Source: Luscinia megarhynchos
Lineage: Eukaryota > Chordata > Aves > Passeriformes > Turdidae
NCBI GenBank assembly: GCA_034336665.1
Contig: CM067569.1
Coordinates: 22,975,320 to 23,039,319, forward strand
Reading direction: 5' to 3'
Length of the DNA: 64,000 nucleotides
The notes under the pieces are model-generated. The model made no database searches and was not told the DNA's origin. It saw only the letters and a list, made by a program, of their open reading frames with translations. Numbering within the stretch: the stretch's first letter is position 1; the number at the start of each line of letters is the position of its first letter. Of this stretch, positions 1-9,703 are shown piece after piece. Both the position numbers and the translations under genes were made by a program.

Positions 1-3000
1 TGTTGCATACTCATGTTTGCTCAAGGTTCCTCTTCCTGCTTTGACAATTTAGTGAAAAAGCTGATACTGTCAAGAACACTGTCAAAAAAGATATGTGTAT
101 ACCAACCACACCTGCTTCTCCAATTTCTTATCTGTCAAATACTAAATTATCCTTTGTGCTTCCTATTCTCATTCAAATAATGAGAAAACAGTCACTGTTT
201 TTGGAAACAGGGAGAAACCCCACAATTTCTATACTGTTAAATTTCACTCTGGCAGCTGGATAACTGTTACTTATCACAAGAGGTAGTGGGGATTTTATCC
301 CCCCAACATTAAAAATATTAGAGTCCTCTTGTTCTGAAAAAAAATTAGAAGTAAATAAAAAGCAGAAGAATAAATCCAGTCGTGAAAAATACTGAAAAAA
401 TGCAAAATACAAGCAAACAAAACCAAAAAGCATATTAAAAAATCTGCATGTATTTCCCAGGATCATTTACTATAAATACTTCTATAATTAAAGATACACT
501 GGTTTTCCCCAAATGAGTAGTGAGGCTCTCTACCATTTTAAAATAGTTCTTCAGAAGTCCAGTCAAGGGTCTGCAGCTTTCCATAGACTGAACTGTGTCA
601 AATTCAACAACAAATGTATGACTTGCTTCTGTATATCAAGCATTCCATCTAATTAAGGAAATCTTTTTCTTCTTACTCAAATGATATAATTTCAGGAAGC
701 AAAATCAGTTCATAAACATGTTTAATTTCCTGCAACTTGAGATTAATTACGAATGTGTCTGATTCTTCTTTGAGAAACACACCTTCCATCATCTACAGCA
801 TTTTACAGCACTTCAAAGTAAATCAGTATTTCCCTGAACAAATTTTTAGTAAACTGTTACCTTTTACTGTTATTTATCTTTATGCCACTCAACATCAAAT
901 GCAGACAGAACTGCATGGGTTCAATTAGTGTTCTTAAATCATGTGTTTATTCAATTTAACGTGGACACATTCTGAAATCATATGTCAAATTCCAATCTAC
1001 ATTGTTTAAGAGCAAAAGTCACATTTTCAAAGGTTGTGGCACCAAGAACAGTTGTGCTTCTCATAGCTAAAGTATGAGGAAAAAAAGAATATTCGGGCCA
1101 CACAACTGTAGGCACCATGCTTAGCCAGCTGCACTACTTCAGAAAACAAAAACAGTTTCTAACTGAAGGACATTCTGCATCTCCTTATACAAATTTCTTC
1201 CTACAAAGCCTGCCCTATAAATGAAACTGGATAGTGTGAGTACTTCTTTGTGCCTAAACCACTTATGAAATGTCAGGAATAGAATTTAGCTGCTAAAGCA
1301 GTAAGAATGTCTATTTCTATTTCAGTACTTTATTATATTCACATAAACTACTGAAACAATTCAATATTAGTACAATCCCAAGCACACTTTTACATCTCTT
1401 ACAGACGAGAATTACAGGCTAGGAAACACTCAGTTGACATAATGATAACCAAGTGACAGTGAAATGCTTTGAAAATTCAATAGTTTAAGTATTTAAAGTT
1501 TCCCATTCCTGTTTCTCATGATTCTCCCAATAACAATGACAGGGCTCTAATTTCTCCTCTTTGTTTAGTCCTTAGATGGAACTTTCCCTTTAATGAATGG
1601 AATGGCAGGAGAGGAGATGACAAATATGGTTGGGTTTTTCAACAATCATTTCAGATACAGAACCCTTCCTTCCCTCACAACCACCAGTGAATTAAGCATT
1701 TTTAACAAAAGTAGTGTGGAGGGAAATCATCTCTATCAAAGACTTCAGTGTTTATTAATTATTAAATAATTAAATAATTTCATTAATTGTCTCTAATGAC
1801 CCAGACCATGAATAACAAGTAACATCCTTTAATTTCCAGCAGATGAATAAAAACACATGATTTTGTAACTTATGTTGGAAAAAAAATTATTTTCTGACTT
1901 AAAAGTTTTCAAGTACTTCTATGGCTACAATGTTGCCTAAGGCCTTCAAGTCTGCATCTGTTGTATATATAGAGATATTTTATTTCACTAGAGAATTGTA
2001 CAAATGGTCCAATGTCAAAGTTCAATCTTGTACCACACTACGAAGCTATAACATTTAAATATGTATGTTGAATTGTCCATACTGTTGGTCTTTATTTTCT
2101 TCACCAATGGGCAGCCATAAAGTCAAAAAATTAAAGAGGTAATTATGGGAGCACCCAGTATTTAAATATTTGTTTCAATATTTACAAAGCACCTGGACAA
2201 ATTAATATAATAAATTAGAAAGCTGTTTTGTAAGGTTACTAGGGAAGAAATAAAAGCTAGATCAGACATGTCAAAGATATGGTGAGAGAACCCAGAAGAG
2301 AGAGCTCCAAAAAGTAGCCCTTTTAGAATCCACAGACAGCATCTGACATTCCACAAACAGCACACTAAGATTGATTGTGAAGAAAATGCCTGTCCAGGTA
2401 AGAATAATGAGGGGAGCTTTTCCCATGAGCAGAAAACACAAATTAACTTCTACTTCACACTGATGTGTGTTCCACACTGTACTAACTTGTTTCCTTCCCA
2501 AATAAACCCAGGCAGCAGTTCCACAATAGCCTTCAGGTGATCATGATGAAATGAAGTTCAATTGTAACTCTTTTCCCAAGTCCATCTTCATTGGACTGCT
2601 TTTTAAACCTTTTTTGTAAACATTGGATATATAATTAATTTTAATTTAAACTCTCACAGTGTAAAAGTGTTATTATAATTTCTTTAGCTGCAGATATCTC
2701 ATACAATTTTGATTTCAGAGAACTGTGAAATAACCAATTCTTTCTTTTTCAGGGGAAAAAACAAATTTTGCACATGAATTCAGAAATATCATACCTGGTA
2801 GGAACAGGCTGCATTAAATTAGTAGTACTCCATGATTAAGTCCGAATATTTTGAAACAATACACTTCAACATAAATATTGATTTGATTTTGCTACATTTT
2901 GCGTCTAAAAATAACATGCATAATACCCTCTAGCACAAATTTTCATTGAAGCAGTTAACCTTTAGCAAATATTCTCAGAAAGTAAAATTTAAATGAATAG

Positions 3001-3792
3001 CTAAAGGGTCCATTCTGGAAATGATCCTCCATAAACTATATCCTGTCAATTCAAATACTGAATTTGATAAGTGCTATATTAAAATAAATGCACCTTATTT
3101 TCTAAACTGACCAAAATTAACTACAAGGTTCCATACATGGCTACTTATTTCTCAGATGGTTAGGCATATTGATAAACCCAGATGTGCACAATATGTGCAG
3201 TTAAACCCTGACAAGACTATAAATATACTCACAGAAATAACGTAACCCATTCACATTGGCCAGCCAGTCCCTTATAAAATGCAATGGTAAACTCTAAAAA
3301 ATACCCCAACTAAATAAATGAAGTCATCAACCAGTGCTGAGTAAGTTCTCCCACTATACTGAAGAAAATGTATTTTATATTATGTATATTAGATTTTGGT
3401 CCCAATTGTTGGTTTCTGTGTTCATATGGCCCAGTGAAATCAACACAGGGCAATTTCTGACTGCAGGGCTGGGAGCAGAGGACTCTGGGTTTGGGGCATT
3501 TTGATCCTTAAATTGGAACTAGAAGCATGACTAAGGTTTTTCACTTTTAACACCAAAGATGTCAGGGAACATACAAAATGCCATTTTTTAGAAGACAATC
3601 ACTAAAAGCCTGTCAATATGGCAGCACATAGAAGACGTGCAGCAAGGGAGCATGCTTTCCAGCTATTGATAAAAGCCAGCAACTAACAAAAACAGAAGTG
3701 AAGAATGGTATTTTTAGGAAAAATATTCAAAATACTCTTCTTGCAGCACCAAACAATACAGTGGCAATTAAGTCACCTCAATCTTTTGCTGT

Positions 3793-3868
3793 AGAAGACT
3801 TGATTAAGAAGTGCAATCTCTTTTCTTTTCAGAAGACTTGATTAAGTAGTGCAATCTCTTTTCTTTTC
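3793..3868. repeat. Tandem duplication of a 38-bp unit, two copies
   Basis: The unit agaagacttgattaag.agtgcaatctc...cttttc occurs at 3793-3830 and again immediately at 3831-3868. The copies differ at one position only (a versus t in the attaag(a/t)agtg segment). They abut with no spacer, and each ends in a pyrimidine-rich tail. Near-identity in otherwise diverging intronic DNA suggests a recent duplication, perhaps by replication slippage. It lies about 0.9 kb past the exon's donor. No function is evident. Confidence 0.95.
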
Positions 3869-4546
3869 CTCCATTCCCTCCCCCACCCAAATAATTATCT
3901 ATAGCCCAAAACGGTCTCACCATTAAAGTATCTTCTAACCAAAGTAAACAGTCAAAGATATAAATCCTTTTTCAGCTTAGCCCAAACTAGTTACAAGGTT
4001 TCACTGAATTGGAATTAAATCACTTTAGCTTCTAATTTAAAAGTATGTGCATTCTAAAAAGCAAGCTAATCAAAATTAGACAGGAGACACTTTTTACTGC
4101 AGTGAACTCTACAAAAAACCCTTACATTTTAATATTTGACAATGCTCTAAAGCAATTATGCCTAAATAAAGTGAAACACTAAAGTTTTTTTCCCTTTAAA
4201 CCACATATGTCTCCATTTGATATGTAACTGTTCATAGGTTTGAAGGATTTCTATGCTATTTAAGAAAAACATGAAAAGAATATAAAATCCTAATTAGTCT
4301 ATTGAATATATCACAAATCTCATTGCACAGCCAATTCAATCTTTGCTTTACAGTTCTGACCACTCCCTACATTTGTAACACTGGGCTTATTGTCCAAGTT
4401 TGCTTCTGTTCTTCCAAGCACAATTTTACTTTCAGATAAAATAGGTCTATAATTTTAACACTTAATATGAAATTAATAAATTCACTGTTTGTAGTTCAAA
4501 ATCACGGGGCCAGAGTGAAATAGGTTGGGGAGTGGACTGGCAGTCA

Positions 4547-4583
4547 GTTTTTCTTACTTGCTCTCTCTGCCTCTCTCTTGCAG
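4547..4583 (+). other. Acceptor-like pyrimidine tract with cag on the plus strand (cryptic or antisense splice site)
   Basis: About 34 bases of almost pure pyrimidine (tttttcttac, then repeated ctctct) end in ttgcag at 4583. This is an excellent 3' splice site read on the strand opposite to KCNMA1. On the minus strand the same segment is a GA-rich purine tract 150 bases into the intron, which could equally be an intronic splicing enhancer. The tract may also be simple sequence. No transcript evidence is available here. Confidence 0.4.
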
Positions 4584-4726
4584 TGGGAATCAGTCTGCTG
4601 TTTCACAGAGAAAACTGAGATTGACTCAGTGCTGATGCAACAAATCAAAAATCCTCCAGTAATGCTAGGACACAGTGCTTCTTAAAAACGTTCTTTAAAA
4701 TAAAAAAAAACAGAAAATCATGGAAA

Positions 4727-4732
4727 ACTTAC
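4727..4732 (-). other. KCNMA1: 5' splice site (donor) of the KCNMA1 exon
   Basis: On the minus strand the exon ends GTACTT and the intron begins gtaagt, a full match to the intronic part of the U1 consensus. The last exonic base is T rather than the usual G, and the penultimate base is T rather than A. The intronic positions must therefore carry the recognition. If translation ran on into the intron it would give V-S-F-P in place of the conserved V-V-L-V of S1, which confirms that the exon stops here. Confidence 0.92.
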
Positions 4733-4897
4733 AAGTACTCTGCCAGTTAATGTCTGGGCAGATATCATGACTCCTGCCCAATCCTTCACAGACGTCATCC
4801 ATCCCACTTCTGCTGCCACATTCTCCTCTTTTTCATCTGTTGGTTTGCAGGCTCCATCTGCCTGTGTATCTCCACCACCATTGATCTTCTGGGCCTC
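4733..4897 (-). CDS. KCNMA1: KCNMA1 (BK/Slo1 channel alpha subunit) internal coding exon, probably exon 2: S0-S1 linker and start of S1
   Basis: The BK channel alpha subunit is a plasma-membrane tetramer that passes potassium in response to voltage and calcium. Read on the minus strand, this exon gives 55 codons starting EAQKIN and ending GRVL. The stretch [15 protein letters not shown] and the following [11 protein letters not shown] are, as I remember them, invariant in vertebrate Slo1. They form the cytosolic S0-S1 linker, and GRVL opens helix S1. The aspartate of KDW (codon 39) corresponds to D99 of mouse Slo1, a ligand of the low-affinity magnesium site. The acidic DEKEE cluster at codons 21-25 is present. 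The exon is bounded by tttgcag/GAG and GTACTT/gtaagt, both phase 0, so the 165 nt fit the reading frame. It is one codon longer than the mammalian exon as I recall it, in the GGGDTQ segment, and has a cysteine at codon 17 where mammals have leucine. The preceding exon (S0 and the palmitoylated cysteines) and all later exons lie outside the window. Gene identity is very secure; the exon number is from memory. Confidence 0.97.
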
Positions 4898-4923
4898 CTG
4901 CAAAGTAAGTATTTGGGTTAGTT
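4898..4923 (-). other. KCNMA1: 3' splice site and branch point of the KCNMA1 exon
   Basis: Read on the minus strand, the segment is AACTAAC followed by about 18 bases and then CAG. AACTAAC (4917-4923) matches the branch-point consensus. Its branch adenosine at 4918 lies 21 bases upstream of the exon's first base, which is a normal spacing. The tract between branch point and AG is short and only weakly pyrimidine-rich (cccaaatacttactttg), so the strong branch point may compensate. Confidence 0.8.
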
Positions 4924-6399
4924 AATGTTTAGCAATTTGACAGTGAAAGCCAGCAGACAGGTAGGGCCAAGAACTGCTATAAAAAAAAAAATCTGTCTTC
5001 CTGGATCCCGGTTAGGTGAAATTAAGAACCTACTTGGCCACATCTCTTTAGAAATAAGAGAAATAGAAATGTTCTATAAGGAATCAGACTAACTAGATAA
5101 TAATACTCTCCTTGACATTACATCTTCAAAACATATACTTAGCACCAAATACACTATATGTTCCTTCATAACAAGCAACATCATTGACAACAGCTCTGTA
5201 TGCAATTACAGAGCTACATATCAACAAATTTGTCAGATATACAGTGAAAGACCTTTTGATGTATCAGTTCAAAATAATGCATACTAGGTGTGAACATAAT
5301 TTATGTACAATTTTAATTTCCTATCACTAGAATTAATTATCTGAGTAAACCTCCACTGGAAGCATGATGTAACAAGACAGCAATTATCAAGTGTGAGGGG
5401 AACAAAATTCATCATAAAGAATCTGCAGGGAGCTGCCACACTATCAGTGAACCTGTGTTTCAATGAAAGTGTTTAATATATCACAGGAATTATTCTGTCA
5501 CTAAGTGGCTCTCACAGAATGAAGAGCCAGAAATTAGAGGAGCCTCAGCTGCACCAAGCTCACTGATGAGTCACATGCACTGGAATTCAGATCAGTCTCT
5601 CGTGGATGCTGCAGCAAGGAAGTTGTGCTCTAAGTGCCTGCGGTGTGCCACAGTCATGGGTGCTGCACAAACATCAAGGGGAACAGGGAAAGCCAGTGTG
5701 GATTGTACAGTGTTTAAATCATATCACATGCACAGTACCAGCCTGTGCCATGAGCATGCCTTTGGTGACAGCACAATACTAATGACTTCCTGAATACTTG
5801 ACAAGTTATGCTAAATGAAAATAGGAGAGACAGCAAAATTCAGTGCTGAAGGGAGTCCTGAGCACTACATCTACATGAGTGTTCCACGCACTCTGCACAG
5901 ACCTTGTTCATAGTCTGTAGGCCACTAAGCAGGAAATCAATTGCCATTAATCAATCCCCTTTGGGATATCTTTTACACAAGCATAGATGCCTGATGCTGG
6001 TTATGTGGTTATTACTACAGGAGAAACACTATCCTGTGATGGTCAAAACCCACAGCTGTGAGCTGGCCTTGAGGACACAGCCAGACATAAGGGTACTGGC
6101 ACTTCCTGAGAGGAGCACTGACCTAATAATGCAATTTCATTGAATCTGTCAGCAAAGAACAGTAGAACAATGCTAAAAACGTAATATGCCGACCAACAGT
6201 TGTTTTTAGAGAAGCTCAACATTGCAATTTAATTAGCTAATAGGATTATTTTTTCTCTGTTAAAAGCAGGCTGTGTTCTTACTAGCGATTACAGCACAGT
6301 GTGATGTTACTATATTGATAATAACAAATTATTCAGCGTTACAACAGTAATTCAGTACACTTCCCAAGCAAATAACGCAACAGAAGTTTAAAATTACTT

Positions 6400-6860
6400 T
6401 GTATTTGCATAACTGGACCTCGTTCACGGACAGATTTGGACACAGTGAATCAGATGTTTTGCACTCGGCATTGAGCGACACATCCTGCTGCACACCCTCC
6501 AGGAAGGAGCTCACTGCAAGGACAGCCATGCAGGGCACGGAGCGAGGCCCTGCCACGCAGCAAGGCTTGGCTGCAGCCAGCCGCGACCCAAGCGCCACGT
6601 CGGTCCCAAAGGAACGCCTCAGCACCACCAGGTTTCCATTATAAACCAGCAGAGGAAACTGGGCTCTATACTCCAATTGGCGCTTCGGCAACCCAGACAC
6701 ATCTCCAAGGCCTGGCGCTGTGCCCAGGGCTGTCCCCGACTCTGACGTGCAGGGCTCCCACAGCCCTGTCCTTCCCAGCCCAGGTGAGCCCTCAGGCCAC
6801 GGCCCAGGCTGGCCCCAAGGCAGCTCCGGGCCAGCCCCCAGCCCCTGGCCCACAGAAGCC
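6400..6860. promoter_or_regulatory. GC- and CpG-rich block in intron 1: candidate internal promoter or enhancer
   Basis: Against an AT-rich background this segment is around 60% GC and contains about 20 CpG dinucleotides, densest at 6535-6700. A consensus octamer ATTTGCAT sits at 6403-6410 on its left edge. A symmetric CCAATTGG occurs at 6673-6680, and a TATA-like tttataat at about 6639-6646 is read on the minus strand. For the minus strand there is a possible donor CTTGCA/GTGAGC (gt at 6503-6504). For the plus strand there is a good donor CAG/GTGAGC at 6781-6788. The block lies about 1.5 kb upstream of the KCNMA1 exon. It could drive a shorter KCNMA1 transcript, an antisense RNA, or act as an enhancer. 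It could also be a GC-rich insertion whose origin I cannot name. The minus-strand open frame at 6329-6898 starts at GTG and shows no known domain, so I do not call it a gene. Confidence 0.4.
6403..6410 (+). promoter_or_regulatory. Octamer (POU-factor) motif
   Basis: ATTTGCAT is the exact octamer sequence bound by POU-domain factors. Single copies occur by chance in long AT-rich DNA; identical octamers are present near 13209 and 36674. Its value here comes only from being directly beside the CpG-rich block. Confidence 0.3.
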
Positions 6861-8299
6861 CAACAGCCTTGCAGTACAGACTGCTTAAAACACCACACAT
6901 GCCATTTCTTTCCCTCTTCCCACCAGTTTCTCTGCCTTTTGTAACTGCTAGAGCTTGTCTTTCAGAACTGTAAGCTTCGCACACCAGATTTTGCTCCATG
7001 GTCCTCCTCTGCATTGCACAGAGGGCTTTCATACTCTGTACAAGTTTATACTGAATGAATTAATGCAGTTTCCATAGTAGAGGAGGTATAATTGTCTCTT
7101 CCTCTCAGAAAAGAAACTGAGGTGGTGATTTGGTGCCTATCTCAGCCACTAAAGAAGTCACTGTCAGAGTCAAGATGAAACCACCATCTTCTTTGATCTT
7201 TTCACCCAGCAACTCTTGTTTAAAAGTGCATGGATGCACATCTTGCTATAGAAAGTCACAGAGCTGCACGTCACTAAGCAAAAAACTGAATGAAAGAGTC
7301 AATTTTTGTTAGTGAAGTCCTAAGTATTAAGGTTAGAAAATTCTTTCATTGTGTACACAGTTCCTTACTCCCAATCTTTTTGTCAATAGATGTGATTGCT
7401 CGTAAGATATAAAAATAATTTAAAATTTCTTAGCACTCAATGAAATAGTGGCAATTTACTTAATTGAAGGAGAAAGGTAGCTTTTATATTTTGAAAAGGT
7501 TATCATAACCTACAGTTCTTTTGCTGTATTGACTTTTGGTTGCCAGCAGAATAGAGCAGTAAAACATGACAAACCCATTCAGTATTTGATTCTCTAAAGG
7601 CATTAAAGTCTGTGATACATTTGAATGGCTATATTTCTGTATTTATGCTACTTATTTCACCTCCATTAAAATCTCCCACCCCTGTTATTTCTTAATTAAA
7701 ATTTAAGCAAAACAATCATCCCCTGCCAAGTATGATTTGGAACAGATTCTCATGATCCGCCTAGCTCCTGCCATTATTGTAGCTATAATTAATATGCAGA
7801 ATAGTTGCTGTTATGTAATATTTGTATTCAGTTGGGATATTTTATATTTTTCATCTACATGGCTAGCTTTTTATCTTACTTAATTGGCAGTTAAATATTA
7901 GGAAAAGTTTATCCCCAAGGCATTATGCAATTGTGCAGAGATAACTAAAGGAGCTTTATAAAGGCTGCTCTTTTTTTATACTAAACACAAAAGTCAGTCC
8001 TGTCATTAAGTCCATAGTCTTGTTTCATTGCTATTTCCTCATCTCAAAGCACTGAGTAACCAACACCAACACCTAAAAAAGGTGCTTAAAATAATAACCT
8101 GACAGTGCCAATAGTTGCTTAATTATTTACAAGTTCAGTACTACAAGTAAGGGATCTTTACCCACTCTGCTTACTAGTTTTCATTATTTTAATTACTTGA
8201 TGACAGGAACATAAGGTAGATTAAGTGAGAAGAAGAATATTGTGAAATATATATTTCCTGAAGTTAATGAATGGAAAATGGAAAAGTGCATGATTAGAA

Positions 8300-8365
8300 G
8301 GCGTGTACAGGAATCAGTACTCGGTGTTCTACCAATGGTTTGACACAGACCTGGACCAGAATCTT
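8300..8365 (+). mobile_element. Decayed LINE (CR1/L2-type) reverse-transcriptase fragment
   Basis: Translated on the plus strand, one frame gives VQESVLGVL. This resembles the conserved PQGSVLGPVL block of CR1/L2-like reverse transcriptases, just ahead of the catalytic region. After a shift of frame the sequence reads TDLDQN, matching the NDLDEG block that follows in those proteins. The order and spacing fit, with a short internal deletion, and the element is interrupted by frameshifts. The catalytic motif itself is not visible. The match is to family features I remember, not a database hit. Confidence 0.42.
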
Positions 8366-9522
8366 CAATGGTTTGTCTTCTATTTTCAGCAATAAATATT
8401 GATTTAGATTATATCAGTTCTGGGATTCTTGAACACAGTCACCTTAAGGAAGAACTCAAAAAAGCAAAATTTTAAGAACAGTTACAACTTTTCAAAATGT
8501 GGTCACACCTGTTCCATTTCATCCCTAAAATATCTGTACAAACAGAGAGCCACTGCATGGACACCTCATCCACCTCAGAACAATACAAAATCAGAAAAAT
8601 ATTATGAAAACCTAAAATATAATCGAAGAACAATTTGTCTTCTTAAAAGCCCTAAAAACACCATGAACAACAACCTGGAAAGCACTCGCTGATGTATGGT
8701 ACTGAAAAAACTTGGTATCTTGTTTAAATAAGTTATAAAACATACGAAAGAGGCAGTCAATGTGAAGGAAAATGCCTGAGTCAAAATGTGGTGAAACAAA
8801 GAAAAGGATTTGATAATCCCATGTATCTAACATGTAACTAGATGAATATCACACAAAAGTATCACCTATAATGAGACACAGAGCCCTGAGTCAGGCCAAC
8901 ATCACTAGAGAAAATAGTATGCTCAGTTTAAGGAGATGTTTAAAAACAGTAACAGCAATGAGACAAACACAGTATTGGCCTTTGAATTCCACCCTAGATA
9001 ACATGAGATGAGAAAGGGCCTGTCACAATAGCAGCTGCTCCTAGTTTAAAGCATGCAGTTGTAATACAGTAAGAAAATATAGTTTGGAGCAGTTAGGAAA
9101 GGGCTGCTTTAGATAATGATGCCAGCAAATAGGAATTTTATCTCTATTAACTGCCCTTCAATTAACAGCCTTGCATTTCTAGAGCCTGGCATTTTATGAA
9201 ATGTTTCATCAACAACACTATGATAATGGCCATTCTTAGAAATTAGGAATATATCTATAACTAATACATGAAGATATATTTATGTTCCTTTCCTTTGCAT
9301 TCACCAAAGAAGGTGCTTTGTGAAAAGGAATAATTTTGCATATGAGACTATTTCTCCTTTCTCTTGGGCAAATGTCTAAAACACTGTTTAAAATTATTAG
9401 ACTTCTATTAATAATTTAATTCCATATCCTTCAATACATTCACTCACCACTCTGACCAATCTCCAAATAGGGGTCTTAAAGTTATATAAAACCACAATAG
9501 TATGCTGCATTCTCCAAAACTA

Positions 9523-9560
9523 GGCAATGTACAGTGAATGTACCTACTGAATACATTGCC
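9523..9560. other. Short hairpin-forming inverted repeat
   Basis: GGCAATGTA at 9523-9531 is the exact reverse complement of TACATTGCC at 9552-9560. Inside it, CAGT pairs with ACTG after a two-base bulge, giving a 13-pair stem with a loop of about 10 bases. At 38 nt it is shorter than a normal microRNA precursor. It is recorded as structure only. Confidence 0.5.
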
Positions 9561-9636
9561 ATGACAGATGCCTTCTGTCAGATATAGTTACCATCCATAG
9601 TCTCCACCTTAACAGTTACTAAATACCATCCAGTGC

Positions 9637-9703
9637 TAAAAACAAGCAAAACAAAAACAAAAAAAAATTAAAAAAAAAAAAAAAAAAACCAAAAAAAAAA
9701 AAA
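9637..9703 (+). repeat. A-rich low-complexity tract
   Basis: This is almost pure adenine with occasional c, g and t (runs of 9, 18 and 13 A). It could be the tail of an old retroposed copy inserted on the plus strand, but I do not recognise the upstream sequence and see no target-site duplication. Confidence 0.85.

Larger units (their letters stand above)
1..4732 (-). other. KCNMA1: 5' part of the KCNMA1 intron following the exon (intron 2)
   Basis: This AT-rich intronic DNA continues beyond the left edge of the window, so the intron is longer than 4.7 kb. It holds the 38-bp tandem duplication at 3793-3868. At 1741-1793 there is an AT-only stretch of overlapping attaaat/atttaat palindromes, and at 4547-4583 a long pyrimidine tract ending in cag on the plus strand. 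I see no further exon and no recognisable mobile element. Small open frames (for example 173-466 minus and 2162-2501 minus) have compositions expected of AT-rich DNA. Confidence 0.85.

Noticed and set aside
2735..2756. Plus-strand acceptor-like tttctttttcag
   Set aside because: Such pyrimidine-AG strings are frequent in this AT-rich intron, and there is no matching exon.
6329..6898. 189-codon open frame on the minus strand through the GC-rich block
   Set aside because: It opens at GTG, not ATG. Long frames are expected where stop codons are rare because of high GC. I see no domain, signal peptide or codon pattern. The overlapping frames on both strands are equally open.
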